A DNA stretch of 39,800 bases from Pirellulales bacterium (GTDB taxonomy: Bacteria > Planctomycetota > Planctomycetia > Pirellulales > UBA1268). Location: NCBI GenBank assembly GCA_029246985.1, contig JAQWMC010000012.1:1-39800 (forward strand). Direction: 5' to 3'. Under the pieces are notes generated by a model. The model saw only the letters and a list, made by a program, of their open reading frames with translations. It had not been told where the DNA came from and made no database searches. Positions 1 through 7,926 of this stretch are shown here, one piece after another; position 1 is the stretch's first letter, and the number at the start of each line of letters is the position of its first letter. The translations under genes and the position numbers were made by a program.

Positions 1-1674
1 ATTGAGGAAATGGAACTCACCTTTTCGCGTGGATTCTCTCCAGGTTGGCTCAATGGTTGTGATCACAAGATGCTTGTTCCAGCGACAAGTAGTGCAAAAC
101 GTGGCGTATTACTTGGCCAGGTATGTGGCATTTCACAAGACGGCATTGCGGTTGAACTCACCGCATCAGTGAAGCGAGGAGACGGAGTCGCCTTTGATAC
201 TTCGGCTGACGTAGCGTCGCAGGGAGCCAGAGTCTATGAGGTGTTTTCTCAGAGACGATCGATTACAGAAGTTGTGAGTCATGGTGTTGTTGAACTTACC
301 TTTGGGCGAGACGCCATCGACTTCGATGCGATTGAAATTGGTTCGCAGGTATGGAAGACCGATGATCCACAAGTAACCCAGCGTTTACGAAAGTCTTTTC
401 AGAGAAATAATCTGCAAAGGCAACAGCCTATTTGGCTTGAAGTTGTAGCCACCGTTGGTGAGCTATTGCACGTCACGGCAACACTCCCAAACGGCCTAAG
501 CTGTCATGTTACTACCGAGGTAAAATTGGTAGAGGCCAAGCGGCATCCACTAACGCAGAAAGTACTCGAGGACCAACTTGGCCGGCTTGGTGGAACACCA
601 TTTATGTTGAGTGGCATTGAAGCCACGATCACAGGCAATCCAATGGCACCGTTTAGTGTCTTGGGAAGCCTTCGCAAAAAGTTAATTGCAGCTCTCGAGG
701 ACGTGGTTATCTTTCGGCCAAGTCGTCAACGCACGAGAGACGTCACCAGTGTCGTTCAGGAAATTGTATCAACTGTTTCATCAAAAAATACTCCTGAGCA
801 ATCCAGCAGTATCGATCCCACGTTGCACGTCATGGTCCGAACGTTACAGCAGCTAGAAGCAGTGCTCCGTTTGGGTGAAAAAAATCTTGTGGCAGATTTT
901 TCTGACATTCGGCAGTACCGGGAATCTGTGGAAATGGCAAAGCAAGAAGATGCTCGTTTATTTATTGCCACACCACGCATACAAAAACCGTCTGAGATGG
1001 GAATATTTACATCGTTGGCCAAATGTGACCCAGCTGGTGTTCTTGTACGAAATTTCAGTGGACTCGAATATTTTAGGGACAAGGGTATCCCAGTCACTGC
1101 TGACTTTTCGTTTAATGCAACAAATCCACTCACTGTTGAATTCTTTAATCAACAGGGTGTTGAACGAATTGCAGTTTCCTATGACTGCAATCGTGAACAG
1201 CTGGTGAATTTGACCTCGGCAGTGGCGGGGAATCTCCTCGAAGTTGTGATTCATCAGCATATGCCAATGTTCCATATGGAGCATTGTGTGTTCTGCTCGG
1301 TTCTTTCTCCGGGTACGGATAAGACAAACTGTGGCAGGCCGTGTGATGATCACGTTGTGCAGCTACGGGACAGAATCGCTGTCGATCATCTGCTGACTGC
1401 TGATGTTGGTTGTCGCAACACGCTTTTCAATGCTGTGCCACAAAGCGGGGCAGAAGTGGTGACACAACTCATTAATAAAGGAGTGAAGCACCTGCGAATT
1501 GAAATGCTGAATCAAAGTCAAGAAGAAATGGCAGATATTCTTGAAGCATATAGAAAGCTTCTGGTTGGTGAAGTTACTGGACGGGAAGTGTGGGCGAAAC
1601 TTAGAGCAGCAAATCGTATTGGGGTTACTCGTGGAACACTAGAAGAGCGACGAAACCCCCTCGCTATTCTCTAG
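1..1674 (+). CDS. Peptidase U32 family protein, 3' part (5' end outside window)
   Basis: This is the C-terminal 557 residues of a U32-family protein. The reading frame is open from base 1, and the first ATG at base 10 is internal because family members carry the FSRGF segment mid-protein. The Cys cluster HCVFC ... NCGRPC followed by CRNTLFNA, at about residues 430-475 of the visible part, is the U32 signature, thought to bind an iron-sulfur cluster. Long bacterial members of this type (RlhA/YdcP-like) hydroxylate 23S rRNA; others are called collagenase-like proteases. The order FSRGF, beta-rich middle, then a second U32 half fits the long RlhA-like architecture. The stop codon overlaps the end of the convergent AraC gene by 11 bp. 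The family is sure; the substrate is not. Confidence 0.85.
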   Translation: MEEMELTFSRGFSPGWLNGCDHKMLVPATSSAKRGVLLGQVCGISQDGIAVELTASVKRGDGVAFDTSADVASQGARVYEVFSQRRSITEVVSHGVVELTFGRDAIDFDAIEIGSQVWKTDDPQVTQRLRKSFQRNNLQRQQPIWLEVVATVGELLHVTATLPNGLSCHVTTEVKLVEAKRHPLTQKVLEDQLGRLGGTPFMLSGIEATITGNPMAPFSVLGSLRKKLIAALEDVVIFRPSRQRTRDVTSVVQEIVSTVSSKNTPEQSSSIDPTLHVMVRTLQQLEAVLRLGEKNLVADFSDIRQYRESVEMAKQEDARLFIATPRIQKPSEMGIFTSLAKCDPAGVLVRNFSGLEYFRDKGIPVTADFSFNATNPLTVEFFNQQGVERIAVSYDCNREQLVNLTSAVAGNLLEVVIHQHMPMFHMEHCVFCSVLSPGTDKTNCGRPCDDHVVQLRDRIAVDHLLTADVGCRNTLFNAVPQSGAEVVTQLINKGVKHLRIEMLNQSQEEMADILEAYRKLLVGEVTGREVWAKLRAANRIGVTRGTLEERRNPLAIL

Positions 1675-2410
1675 GAGTATTTTGCATCCATGCTTTACTG
1701 CGATATTGTGAAGGGGCAAGGCCAGTGTGTTTTCGAAATGCACGAGTGAAGTGACTTTGATCAAAAAAACCACAATCCGAGGCAATTTTTCCAACTGCAT
1801 TGTTTGAATTAATAAGTTGTCGCTGAGCAAGTTGAAGACGAAGACGCATTACGTATTCCCCCGGACTCATCCGGAATAATCTACGAAAGTCTCGCTGAAG
1901 TTGACTCGTAGAGATATCAGACTTCTTTGCCATTTCAGGTATGCTTACATTGTGGCAACAATTGTTGAACGCGTACTCAAGTGATGGTGTCAAACGCTGA
2001 TAATCGCTAGGAGCGTTGTCGCCTGGCTGATCAATTTGCCTCATAACGCCAGCTAAGCCGACGATGTTGTTCTGGGAGTCTGAAAGAGGCAATTTAGTGA
2101 TCAGGTACCACCGAGGCATACCAGAGTGGTGCGTGACCAATTCAGTCTGATCATAGACTGGTCTTGCGGATTCCATGACTCGATTGTCTTCTGCAAAATA
2201 TTCAGCAGCGAGAGCGGGTGGATGAAAATCAAAATCTTGCTTTCCAATCATGTCAGACGCGTCCGAACATCCATGAAGGCGCACAAAGCAGTCATTGACA
2301 TGGACAAATTGGCTCTGCCGATCTTTTACAAAGAAGGACACATCAGGGATGGCATTAAAAAGTCCAGAAACCTGATCAATACTGATCGAATTCTCTATTT
2401 CTTTGGCCAT
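1664..2410 (-). CDS. PAS domain-containing AraC family transcriptional regulator
   Basis: This 248-residue DNA-binding regulator has an N-terminal PAS sensor domain (about residues 8-125) and a C-terminal AraC double helix-turn-helix (about 145-240). The PAS part shows the PDVSFFVKD strand and a DFHPP loop. The AraC part shows ISTSQLQRDFRRLF in the first HTH and the signature FFDQSHFTRAFRKHTGLAPS in the second. I chose the ATG at 2410 because the PAS domain begins just after it. The frame stays open far upstream, but that stretch runs antisense into the thioredoxin reductase gene and matches nothing recognisable. No strong ribosome binding site is visible. The ligand and target genes are unknown. 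Confidence 0.85.
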   Translation of the reverse strand: MAKEIENSISIDQVSGLFNAIPDVSFFVKDRQSQFVHVNDCFVRLHGCSDASDMIGKQDFDFHPPALAAEYFAEDNRVMESARPVYDQTELVTHHSGMPRWYLITKLPLSDSQNNIVGLAGVMRQIDQPGDNAPSDYQRLTPSLEYAFNNCCHNVSIPEMAKKSDISTSQLQRDFRRLFRMSPGEYVMRLRLQLAQRQLINSNNAVGKIASDCGFFDQSHFTRAFRKHTGLAPSQYRSKAWMQNTPRE

Positions 2411-2768
2411 TTTTACACATACGTGATGGGCAGAAAATAAATATATAATAACACCATGCGTCGAAAATACAAAAATAATCGGTATCACGCTAGGTGCCGG
2501 TTGCTTCTTTTTTACTAATCCCGTGTCTACGGAGTTGGGTAGCTGACCAAAACCTCGTTGAAACCGGAGGGAGGCAAGCAAAAGGGCTGGTGCGAGTATG
2601 TTGTGCTGAAACGAGTGACAGAAGTAATACGAATATGTCGAGATGACACGTACACGCAGGAATGTGAGTTTCACGTTATCATGCGAACAGCAAAAATTGT
2701 TTTTGAGAACGTTGGTGTGGACACAATAGTGAGGGCACACTGCGTGAGTAATCCCAAGGGAGTAAGGA
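2411..2768. other. Intergenic region between divergent araC-type and trxB genes
   Basis: This 358-base gap separates two divergent genes and must hold both promoters. It has an AT-rich stretch near 2435-2475 on the regulator side and a purine-rich ribosome binding site (AGGGAGTAAGG) directly in front of the trxB start. I see no tRNA, no clear riboswitch and no convincing small gene. The open frames here are continuations or shadows of the neighbours. Confidence 0.5.
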
Positions 2769-3827
2769 ATGTCAGAAGATTCACTCGAGAATGTTGTCAT
2801 CATTGGGAGCGGCCCAGCAGGTTGGTGCGCCGCAACGTATGCCGCCAGAGCACAGTTGAACCCACTTGTTTTTGAGGGGGCTATTACTGAAGAAAATCGC
2901 ATGTCAGGAACCTTGCCACTTGGCCAGTTAGCGCTGACAAGTGAAGTAGAGAATTATGCTGGCTTCCCGGCGGGTGATCTGGCTGCATTCCTTGATTCGG
3001 CATTGCCTCAAGACCGTCGAATGATGATGGCACCACACGCTGGTGAAGGTGTAACGGGTCCAGAATTAATGGAACTCATGCGGCAGCAGGCAGTGAACTT
3101 TGGCACTCGTGTCATTACCGACGATATTCAGGAAGTAGAGTTCTCTGAAAGTCCATTCACACTGACGCGGGCAGCAGGCGGTGAAATCCGTGCCCGGAGT
3201 GTGATTGTGGCAACAGGAGCAAGTGCAAACTGGCTTGGGTTGGAGAGTGAAGAACGTTTTAAGAATCGTGGAGTCAGTGCCTGTGCAGTCTGTGATGGAG
3301 CGCTTCCGAGATTTCGTGATAAAGAACTTGTTGTGGTTGGTGGTGGAGATTCAGCCGTGGAAGAGGCCACCTATCTCACCAAGTTTGCGAGTCGAGTTCA
3401 TCTTATTCACCGTAGGGATGAGTTGCGTGCGAGCAAAATCATGGCAAAACGAGCGTATGATAGTGAGAAAATAGAAATCCACTATCATTCGAAACTGGTT
3501 GAAGTCCTTGGTGATGATACTGATGGTGTTACAGGTGTTCGGTTGCAAAGTACAACAGAATCGGGCGATGAAACCACATTAAGCGCAGCCGGTGTATTTC
3601 TGGCAATTGGTCATACGCCGAACACAGCTTTTCTGAATGGGCAGTTAGAACTAACCCCCAAGAAATATGTTGTTTGGCAAAACCATTTCCGCACATCAAC
3701 GAACATTGAGGGCGTCTTTGCAGCTGGTGACGTAGCTGATGACTATTATCGGCAGGCTATCTCTGCAGCCGGTACGGGGTGTATGGCGGCTCTTGATGCC
3801 GAACGATGGCTGGCTGAACACGAGTAG
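2769..3827 (+). CDS. trxB: Thioredoxin-disulfide reductase
   Basis: This FAD/NADPH enzyme reduces oxidised thioredoxin in the cytoplasm. The FAD-binding GSGPAG lies at residue 13, the redox-active CAVC at about residues 172-175, the NADPH-binding [10 protein letters not shown] soon after, and the second FAD motif (FAAGDVAD) near the C-terminus. At 352 residues it is slightly longer than the usual 310-330, because of extra residues in the N-terminal third (near [18 protein letters not shown]). The ATG follows a purine-rich ribosome binding site. It stands alone, divergent from the PAS-AraC gene. Its neighbour encodes a very Cys-rich secreted protein, which may be coincidence. Confidence 0.95.
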   Translation: MSEDSLENVVIIGSGPAGWCAATYAARAQLNPLVFEGAITEENRMSGTLPLGQLALTSEVENYAGFPAGDLAAFLDSALPQDRRMMMAPHAGEGVTGPELMELMRQQAVNFGTRVITDDIQEVEFSESPFTLTRAAGGEIRARSVIVATGASANWLGLESEERFKNRGVSACAVCDGALPRFRDKELVVVGGGDSAVEEATYLTKFASRVHLIHRRDELRASKIMAKRAYDSEKIEIHYHSKLVEVLGDDTDGVTGVRLQSTTESGDETTLSAAGVFLAIGHTPNTAFLNGQLELTPKKYVVWQNHFRTSTNIEGVFAAGDVADDYYRQAISAAGTGCMAALDAERWLAEHE

Positions 3828-3918
3828 ATCATCTGGCGTGAAGGAGTTACGGCGTCGATCTGCAAGAGCGGGGACATCTTGGTGACTCTAAAGGAATCGA
3901 CTCTGAAAAAGCGTGCTC

Positions 3919-3958
3919 ACAAAAAAGAAAAACCCGACCGGATGATATCCGGCCGGGT
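3919..3958 (-). terminator. Rho-independent terminator of the CEPxC-repeat gene
   Basis: A 12-bp stem (3932-3943 with 3947-3958, one mismatch) and a 3-base loop are followed on the minus strand by a T-rich run (complement of 3920-3931). It sits about 55 bases beyond the stop codon at 4012. On the plus strand no T run follows the hairpin, so it serves the minus-strand gene and not trxB. Confidence 0.8.
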
Positions 3959-4011
3959 CGATGTGGCATAGTCTCTAAACTATCGGGGAATAGTTCAGAA
4001 GTCACGCTGAT

Positions 4012-4503
4012 TTAGATTCCGCAAGATGGCTCGCAACCACAGGTTGGCTCGCATCCGCAGGTTGGCTCGCATCCACAAGCTGGCTCACAAGCTGGCTCAC
4101 ATCCGCAAGTTGGCTCACACCCGCAAGCTGGTTCACAACCACAAGCTGGTTCACAACCACAAGCTGGCTCACAGCAGCGACGTTGCGCTCGTCGGGCCAT
4201 CTTTGCTTCGTGAAGGCTTCGAAGCCATGTACCGAGCTTGCAGCATCGCTTCTTGGTGCAGCATCCGGAGTCACAGCAAGCTGGCTCACAACCACAGCTT
4301 GGCTCGCAGCCACAAGCTGGTTCGCAAGCTGGCTCGCAACCGCAGGTTGGCTCGCAGCCACACGTTGGCTCACAACCACAAGCCGGCTCACAGCAACCTG
4401 CTTGACCATGGTTGTGATGACCGAAAAGACCGGCTTCGGCAAAAGAACCTAGACACAATAAAAGTGCGGCCGACAGACCGCCAAAGTAAAACGCACGACT
4501 CAT
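4012..4503 (-). CDS. Secreted cysteine-rich CEPxC-repeat protein
   Basis: This 163-residue protein is predicted to be exported. It has a signal peptide (MSRAFYFGGLSAALLLCLGSF, cleavage near AEAG) and then two blocks of six-residue CEPxCG repeats, where x is Ala, Thr or Ser. I count 7 EPx units in the first block and 9 in the second. Between them is a Cys-rich basic spacer with CCTKKRCC and KMARRAQRRCC. The start at 4503 has a strong GGAGG site 7 bases upstream; the longer frame to 4608 lacks a signal peptide. The function is unknown. A disulfide-linked structural role in the cell envelope is my inference, since similar Cys-rich repeat proteins are typical of planctomycetes. At the DNA level the repeats have an 18-bp period. 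Confidence 0.85.
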   Translation of the reverse strand: MSRAFYFGGLSAALLLCLGSFAEAGLFGHHNHGQAGCCEPACGCEPTCGCEPTCGCEPACEPACGCEPSCGCEPACCDSGCCTKKRCCKLGTWLRSLHEAKMARRAQRRCCEPACGCEPACGCEPACGCEPTCGCEPACEPACGCEPTCGCEPTCGCEPSCGI

Positions 4504-4616
4504 GGGTGAGCCTCCTTGACACTTGAATAGGGAGAAAAACCGCCGAATCCGTTGATCGACAGTGAAGCGACGGAGGCGCCCGTAGCTTCCCTCAAAAATT
4601 GCACACAAAAACCTGA

Positions 4617-4622
4617 TGTCAA
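4617..4622 (-). promoter_or_regulatory. Possible -35 box of the CEPxC-repeat gene
   Basis: The minus strand reads TTGACA here, with a long A-tract just upstream that resembles an UP element. No good -10 box lies at the usual spacing (the region reads AATTTTTG), so this is only a candidate. Planctomycete promoters are poorly defined. Confidence 0.3.
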
Positions 4623-4753
4623 ACTTTTCCGGGGGGTTTTTTTTAAAAACTAAATCTGGTAGGTGCTTTTTGGGCTTTTATAAAGCTAAAAAAATGGCCT
4701 CTCAACGGTATTTTTCTTCAGGTGTGTCGAGTTCTCAGGGAACTCTTGGCCCG

Positions 4754-4779
4754 AAAACAGGGTTCAGCTGGCCCCCTGT
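4754..4779 (-). terminator. Possible weak carA terminator
   Basis: On the minus strand ACAGGG pairs with CCCTGT (4774-4779 with 4757-4762) across an 11-base loop, followed by a short TTT. It is about 55 bases after the carA stop. The stem and T run are both short, so the call is tentative. Confidence 0.3.
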
Positions 4780-4833
4780 AAAGTGGTAGAAAAGTGTTGT
4801 GCTGACTTTTTGATTATTAGTTCAACCTAATTG

Positions 4834-5976
4834 CTAGTTCAGCATTTCACGAAAGCGGACGAAAAGAGGTGATGAATCGTGAGGGCCCGCTGCTGCCTCT
4901 GGATGGTACTGAACGCTTGCCGCAGCCTCATTCTTATGGCGGATGCCTTCAATGGTTCCATCATTGAGATTCCTATGTGTCACCTCAAGTGTTGGTGGAA
5001 GAGATTCTTCCTCGACGGCAAATCCATGATTCTGTGATGTGATTTCAACTCGACCAGTGTCAAGATCAAGAACAGGTTGGTTGGCTCCACGATGACCAAA
5101 CTTAAGTTTAAATGTCTTTGCACCACATGCCTGGGCCAACAATTGGTGTCCTAGGCATATGCCAAAGATTGGTACTTTTCCAACTAAATCTCGGACTGTC
5201 GATACTCCATAATCAACCACCTCAGGATCCCCTGGCCCATTGCTCAAGAAAACTCCATCCGGCTTTAACTGAAGCACGTCATTCGCAGTGGTGTTGCCCG
5301 GCAGGACAGTAACCCTACAGCCCTGTGAAACAAGGTGCCTTGCGATGTTCCATTTCATCCCGTAATCAAGTGCAACAACATGTTTTTCACCAGTATGCTG
5401 CGGATTGGGTGGGAATTCTCCACCCTCTGTTGGTTGGCGAAGTGGTGTGCCATCAGAAGCGAGCGGTTCATCCCATTGACTCATTTCAGAAGGCATGACT
5501 TCTTGCACAAGATCTCGACCAACGAGTTTCGGTGCCTCCCGGGCCATTTGCACCAGTTTCTCTTCCTGAAGAATTTCACTCGAAACAACACCAGTCATCG
5601 CTCCTTGAATTCGGATTTGGCGAACAAGAGCTCGTGTATCGATGCCGCTTATGCCCACAACACCGGCTGTCTTTAAATAATCATCAAGCGTGCCGGTTGC
5701 GGTAAAGTTACTTGCCACTCGGCTGGCTTCCCTGACGACGAAACCAGCCATTTGAAGATGACTGCTCTCGACGTCTTGAGGGTTGATCCCATAGTTGCCG
5801 ATCTGCGGAGCAGTCATGGTAAGAATCTGCCCGCGGTAGCTAGGGTCAGTAAGAATTTCCTGATACCCGGTCATTGAGGTATTGAAACAGACTTCTCCAG
5901 TCACCGTTCCCCGGTGACCAAATGCCTCACCCAAAAAAAATGTTCCGTCTTCGAGTGCAAGGGCTGCTTGTGCCAC
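4834..5976 (-). CDS. carA: Carbamoyl-phosphate synthase small (glutaminase) subunit
   Basis: This subunit releases ammonia from glutamine and passes it to CarB for carbamoyl phosphate, feeding arginine and pyrimidine synthesis. The N-terminal CarA domain starts at ALALEDGTFFLGEAFG. The class I glutamine amidotransferase domain has the nucleophile Cys at about residue 274 in GICLGHQ and the catalytic His-Glu in YHPEA near the C-terminus. I chose the GTG at 5976: GGAG sits 7 bases upstream and gives 380 residues, the normal family length. The frame is open to an ATG at 6099, but those extra 41 residues match nothing in the family. carB is not in the window. It is divergent from nnrE. Confidence 0.95.
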   Translation of the reverse strand: MAQAALALEDGTFFLGEAFGHRGTVTGEVCFNTSMTGYQEILTDPSYRGQILTMTAPQIGNYGINPQDVESSHLQMAGFVVREASRVASNFTATGTLDDYLKTAGVVGISGIDTRALVRQIRIQGAMTGVVSSEILQEEKLVQMAREAPKLVGRDLVQEVMPSEMSQWDEPLASDGTPLRQPTEGGEFPPNPQHTGEKHVVALDYGMKWNIARHLVSQGCRVTVLPGNTTANDVLQLKPDGVFLSNGPGDPEVVDYGVSTVRDLVGKVPIFGICLGHQLLAQACGAKTFKLKFGHRGANQPVLDLDTGRVEITSQNHGFAVEEESLPPTLEVTHRNLNDGTIEGIRHKNEAAASVQYHPEAAAGPHDSSPLFVRFREMLN

Positions 5977-6180
5977 ACCAAAACTCCTTTTCGATTTGGA
6001 TTGTCGAACGGTGAAAACCTTGAAGCCGGTTACACCGCTCTTGATCATAGCAGCACAAACTGCCGCGAAAACCAGTGTGGTCCGTCTGCGGCAAAACACA
6101 CAATTTCTCGGCTCCGGTTATGCTTTCCAAGGTACAAGAACGGTGTGCGGAAGAAGAAACGACTTTTTGGAGACATTCGT

Positions 6181-6870
6181 ATGCTGGCATTGAGTCGAGC
6201 CAAAGTGCGTGAGGTTGACGCGGTAGCAATGGACGAATATTCCCTCCCGGGTGTCGTTCTCATGGAAAATGCTGGCCGTAATGCGAGTGAAGCCATCGTA
6301 CGTCTATTCGATTCAATTTCAGACCAAGACGTGGTCGTAGTGGTAGGCTCCGGAAATAATGGTGGAGATGGGTTAGTCATTGCACGATATCTGGAACTTG
6401 CTGGAGCCAAGGTTCGGGTTGTGCTTGCAGCACCACCACAACGATTCAGAGGAGATTCGTTGACGAATCTTGAAATTGTCAATCGATCAGGCATAGACCT
6501 GGTATGCCTCGCCGGGGCTGTTGCAGAACGGTGGCAGAATGCATTGTTGTCGGCGACATGCGTAATCGATGCAATTCTTGGAACGGGTGCGACGGGTGCC
6601 GCAAGAGGTGATTCAAAAGTTGCCATCGAATCACTTTTAGGGCGAATGAAAATCGATCCCCAGCCTCGTGTCATCTCTATTGATGTGCCGTCAGGTTTTG
6701 ATTGTGATCGTGGAGTACCATGTGGCCCCTGTATTTATGCCAATGAGACGCTGACCTTTGTTGCATCGAAACAAGGTTTTATGACTATCGATGCAAAGCG
6801 TTATACGGGCAGGATTCAGGTTGTCGATATTGGAGTGCCACAAATTGTGCGGAATCGATTTGGTTTATAA
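6181..6870 (+). CDS. nnrE: NAD(P)H-hydrate epimerase (YjeF N-terminal domain)
   Basis: This enzyme interconverts the R and S forms of hydrated NAD(P)H so that a dehydratase can repair them. The 229 residues cover only the YjeF_N epimerase domain. Visible motifs are GSGNNGGDGLVIARYL (nucleotide binding), the Asp-containing VIDAILGTGATG, and SIDVPSGFDCDRG. The usual fused ADP/ATP-dependent dehydratase domain is absent, so that activity must be encoded elsewhere. I chose the ATG at 6181, preceded by TTGGAG at 8 bases; the longer frame upstream runs antisense into carA. It converges on the YHYH gene with a 37-base gap and no obvious terminator. Confidence 0.92.
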   Translation: MLALSRAKVREVDAVAMDEYSLPGVVLMENAGRNASEAIVRLFDSISDQDVVVVVGSGNNGGDGLVIARYLELAGAKVRVVLAAPPQRFRGDSLTNLEIVNRSGIDLVCLAGAVAERWQNALLSATCVIDAILGTGATGAARGDSKVAIESLLGRMKIDPQPRVISIDVPSGFDCDRGVPCGPCIYANETLTFVASKQGFMTIDAKRYTGRIQVVDIGVPQIVRNRFGL

Positions 6871-6907
6871 ATTGTTGCAGGCAAAGTCGCAGGCTTATAC
6901 AGGCGTG

Positions 6908-7903
6908 TCAACGCGGACGCCTTGAATGCGCACCGTGCCTTCTCTCTTTAAGCACGACAGGAGTTCCCCGGAAACCACGGGGAATAACTGGCCAGGAGTC
7001 CGTGAGGAAGTAGGCATATGTCCCCTCAGGGAAATCAGGTGTGATGCAGAACCGCCCATTGCACTCATCAAGATCACCAGTGCCTTCAACAAATTCATAA
7101 TCCTGAATAAAGGCTCCATCATATTGACCACCTGGCCCGGAACGGCCGCTTGGTCGTTCCCCTTTTTTTAATTGGAAACTTGTTGTGAGTTTTGCAATGT
7201 CACTTTTTGGGTCGTCTGCTTGTTGGTAACCAAAGGCGTAATACACAGGAAATCCGTCTGCGGCCCAGCCAATGAGTGGAGAATGCCTGTTTTGGTCGTC
7301 TTTGCCTGCAATAAAATCAAGTTCTTCGAGCAAGCCGGTAGGAAGGCCGTGGTAGTGATAGATGCCACCGGGCTGAACATGAGCATGATTGGAATCAAGT
7401 CCCAGACCAACGGCTCCTCCAAGTGCCTCGTAGTTCCAGTCAGCGTCTCGATCACCCATCCAGAACTCTGCCGTACCAGGCTCAAAAAGTACGCCGTTGA
7501 TACCAATACCGAAGGGCATATTCGGAGGGCCGTGGCTGGTGCTCTGGTGAAGAGGAGTTATCGTTTCGCTTAGGGCTGGCTGCAGCGGAATCTTAATTGT
7601 CCAATTCTGGGCAGCAATGGCGTTTGGATTGCCTCTGTTTGGAAATCCTCCGACTGTATGATTTGGAATGTCATTCGACTCAATGACCCGAAAGCCATCT
7701 TTTTCAGTTACTCGAACGCGGTTTGCTGCGGGAGGTTTTTTGTTTGCTGGAACGAGTTCCAAGGTTTTCGCCTCAGAAACTCTATGTTTCCGCATCCGCG
7801 GAGGACCTTGAGCAAAGAGCACTATTGAAAAAGTTGTCGCGACAAGAACAAAAGCGACGGCACGAAGCCAATACCTCGGTGCTTCTCTGGTTTCTTGATC
7901 CAT
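6908..7903 (-). CDS. YHYH domain-containing protein, membrane-anchored or secreted
   Basis: A 331-residue protein with an N-terminal hydrophobic segment (about residues 13-31, VAFVLVATTFSIVLFAQ) that acts as signal peptide or anchor. The hallmark is GGIYHYHGLP near residue 185, preceded by NHAHVQPG; this His-rich motif defines the YHYH family. Other conserved-looking stretches are IGWAADGFPVYYAFGY and LDECNGRFCITPDFPEGTYAYFLTD. The biochemical role of the family is not established; the His cluster suggests metal binding. The start has GGAG 7 bases upstream. It begins 23 bases after the proA stop on the same strand, so co-transcription is likely, but no functional link to proline synthesis is evident. 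Confidence 0.8.
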   Translation of the reverse strand: MDQETREAPRYWLRAVAFVLVATTFSIVLFAQGPPRMRKHRVSEAKTLELVPANKKPPAANRVRVTEKDGFRVIESNDIPNHTVGGFPNRGNPNAIAAQNWTIKIPLQPALSETITPLHQSTSHGPPNMPFGIGINGVLFEPGTAEFWMGDRDADWNYEALGGAVGLGLDSNHAHVQPGGIYHYHGLPTGLLEELDFIAGKDDQNRHSPLIGWAADGFPVYYAFGYQQADDPKSDIAKLTTSFQLKKGERPSGRSGPGGQYDGAFIQDYEFVEGTGDLDECNGRFCITPDFPEGTYAYFLTDSWPVIPRGFRGTPVVLKERRHGAHSRRPR

Positions 7904-7926
7904 CGAATTCTCCGGTTGATTTTTAA

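Larger units (their letters stand above)
4504..4833. other. Intergenic region upstream of the CEPxC-repeat gene
   Basis: This 330-base gap lies between the carA stop and the start of the Cys-rich gene, both on the minus strand. It holds a possible carA terminator near 4754-4779 and, read on the minus strand, an A-rich tract (complement of about 4635-4645) followed by TTGACA (complement of 4617-4622). That would give a transcribed leader of roughly 80-100 bases. I see no gene or tRNA. Confidence 0.45.

Noticed and set aside
2411-2902. N-terminal extension of the AraC gene by 164 codons
   Set aside because: The frame is open but runs antisense into trxB, has no PAS or other family similarity, and the PAS domain starts right after the ATG at 2410.
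4026-4526. Open frames on the plus strand and in other frames across the CEPxC repeats
   Set aside because: They are repeat-driven shadows; only the minus-strand frame has a signal peptide, strong ribosome binding site and terminator.
5977-6099. ATG start of carA at 6099
   Set aside because: The extra 41 residues are unlike any CarA, whereas the GTG at 5976 has GGAG at the right distance and gives the family length.
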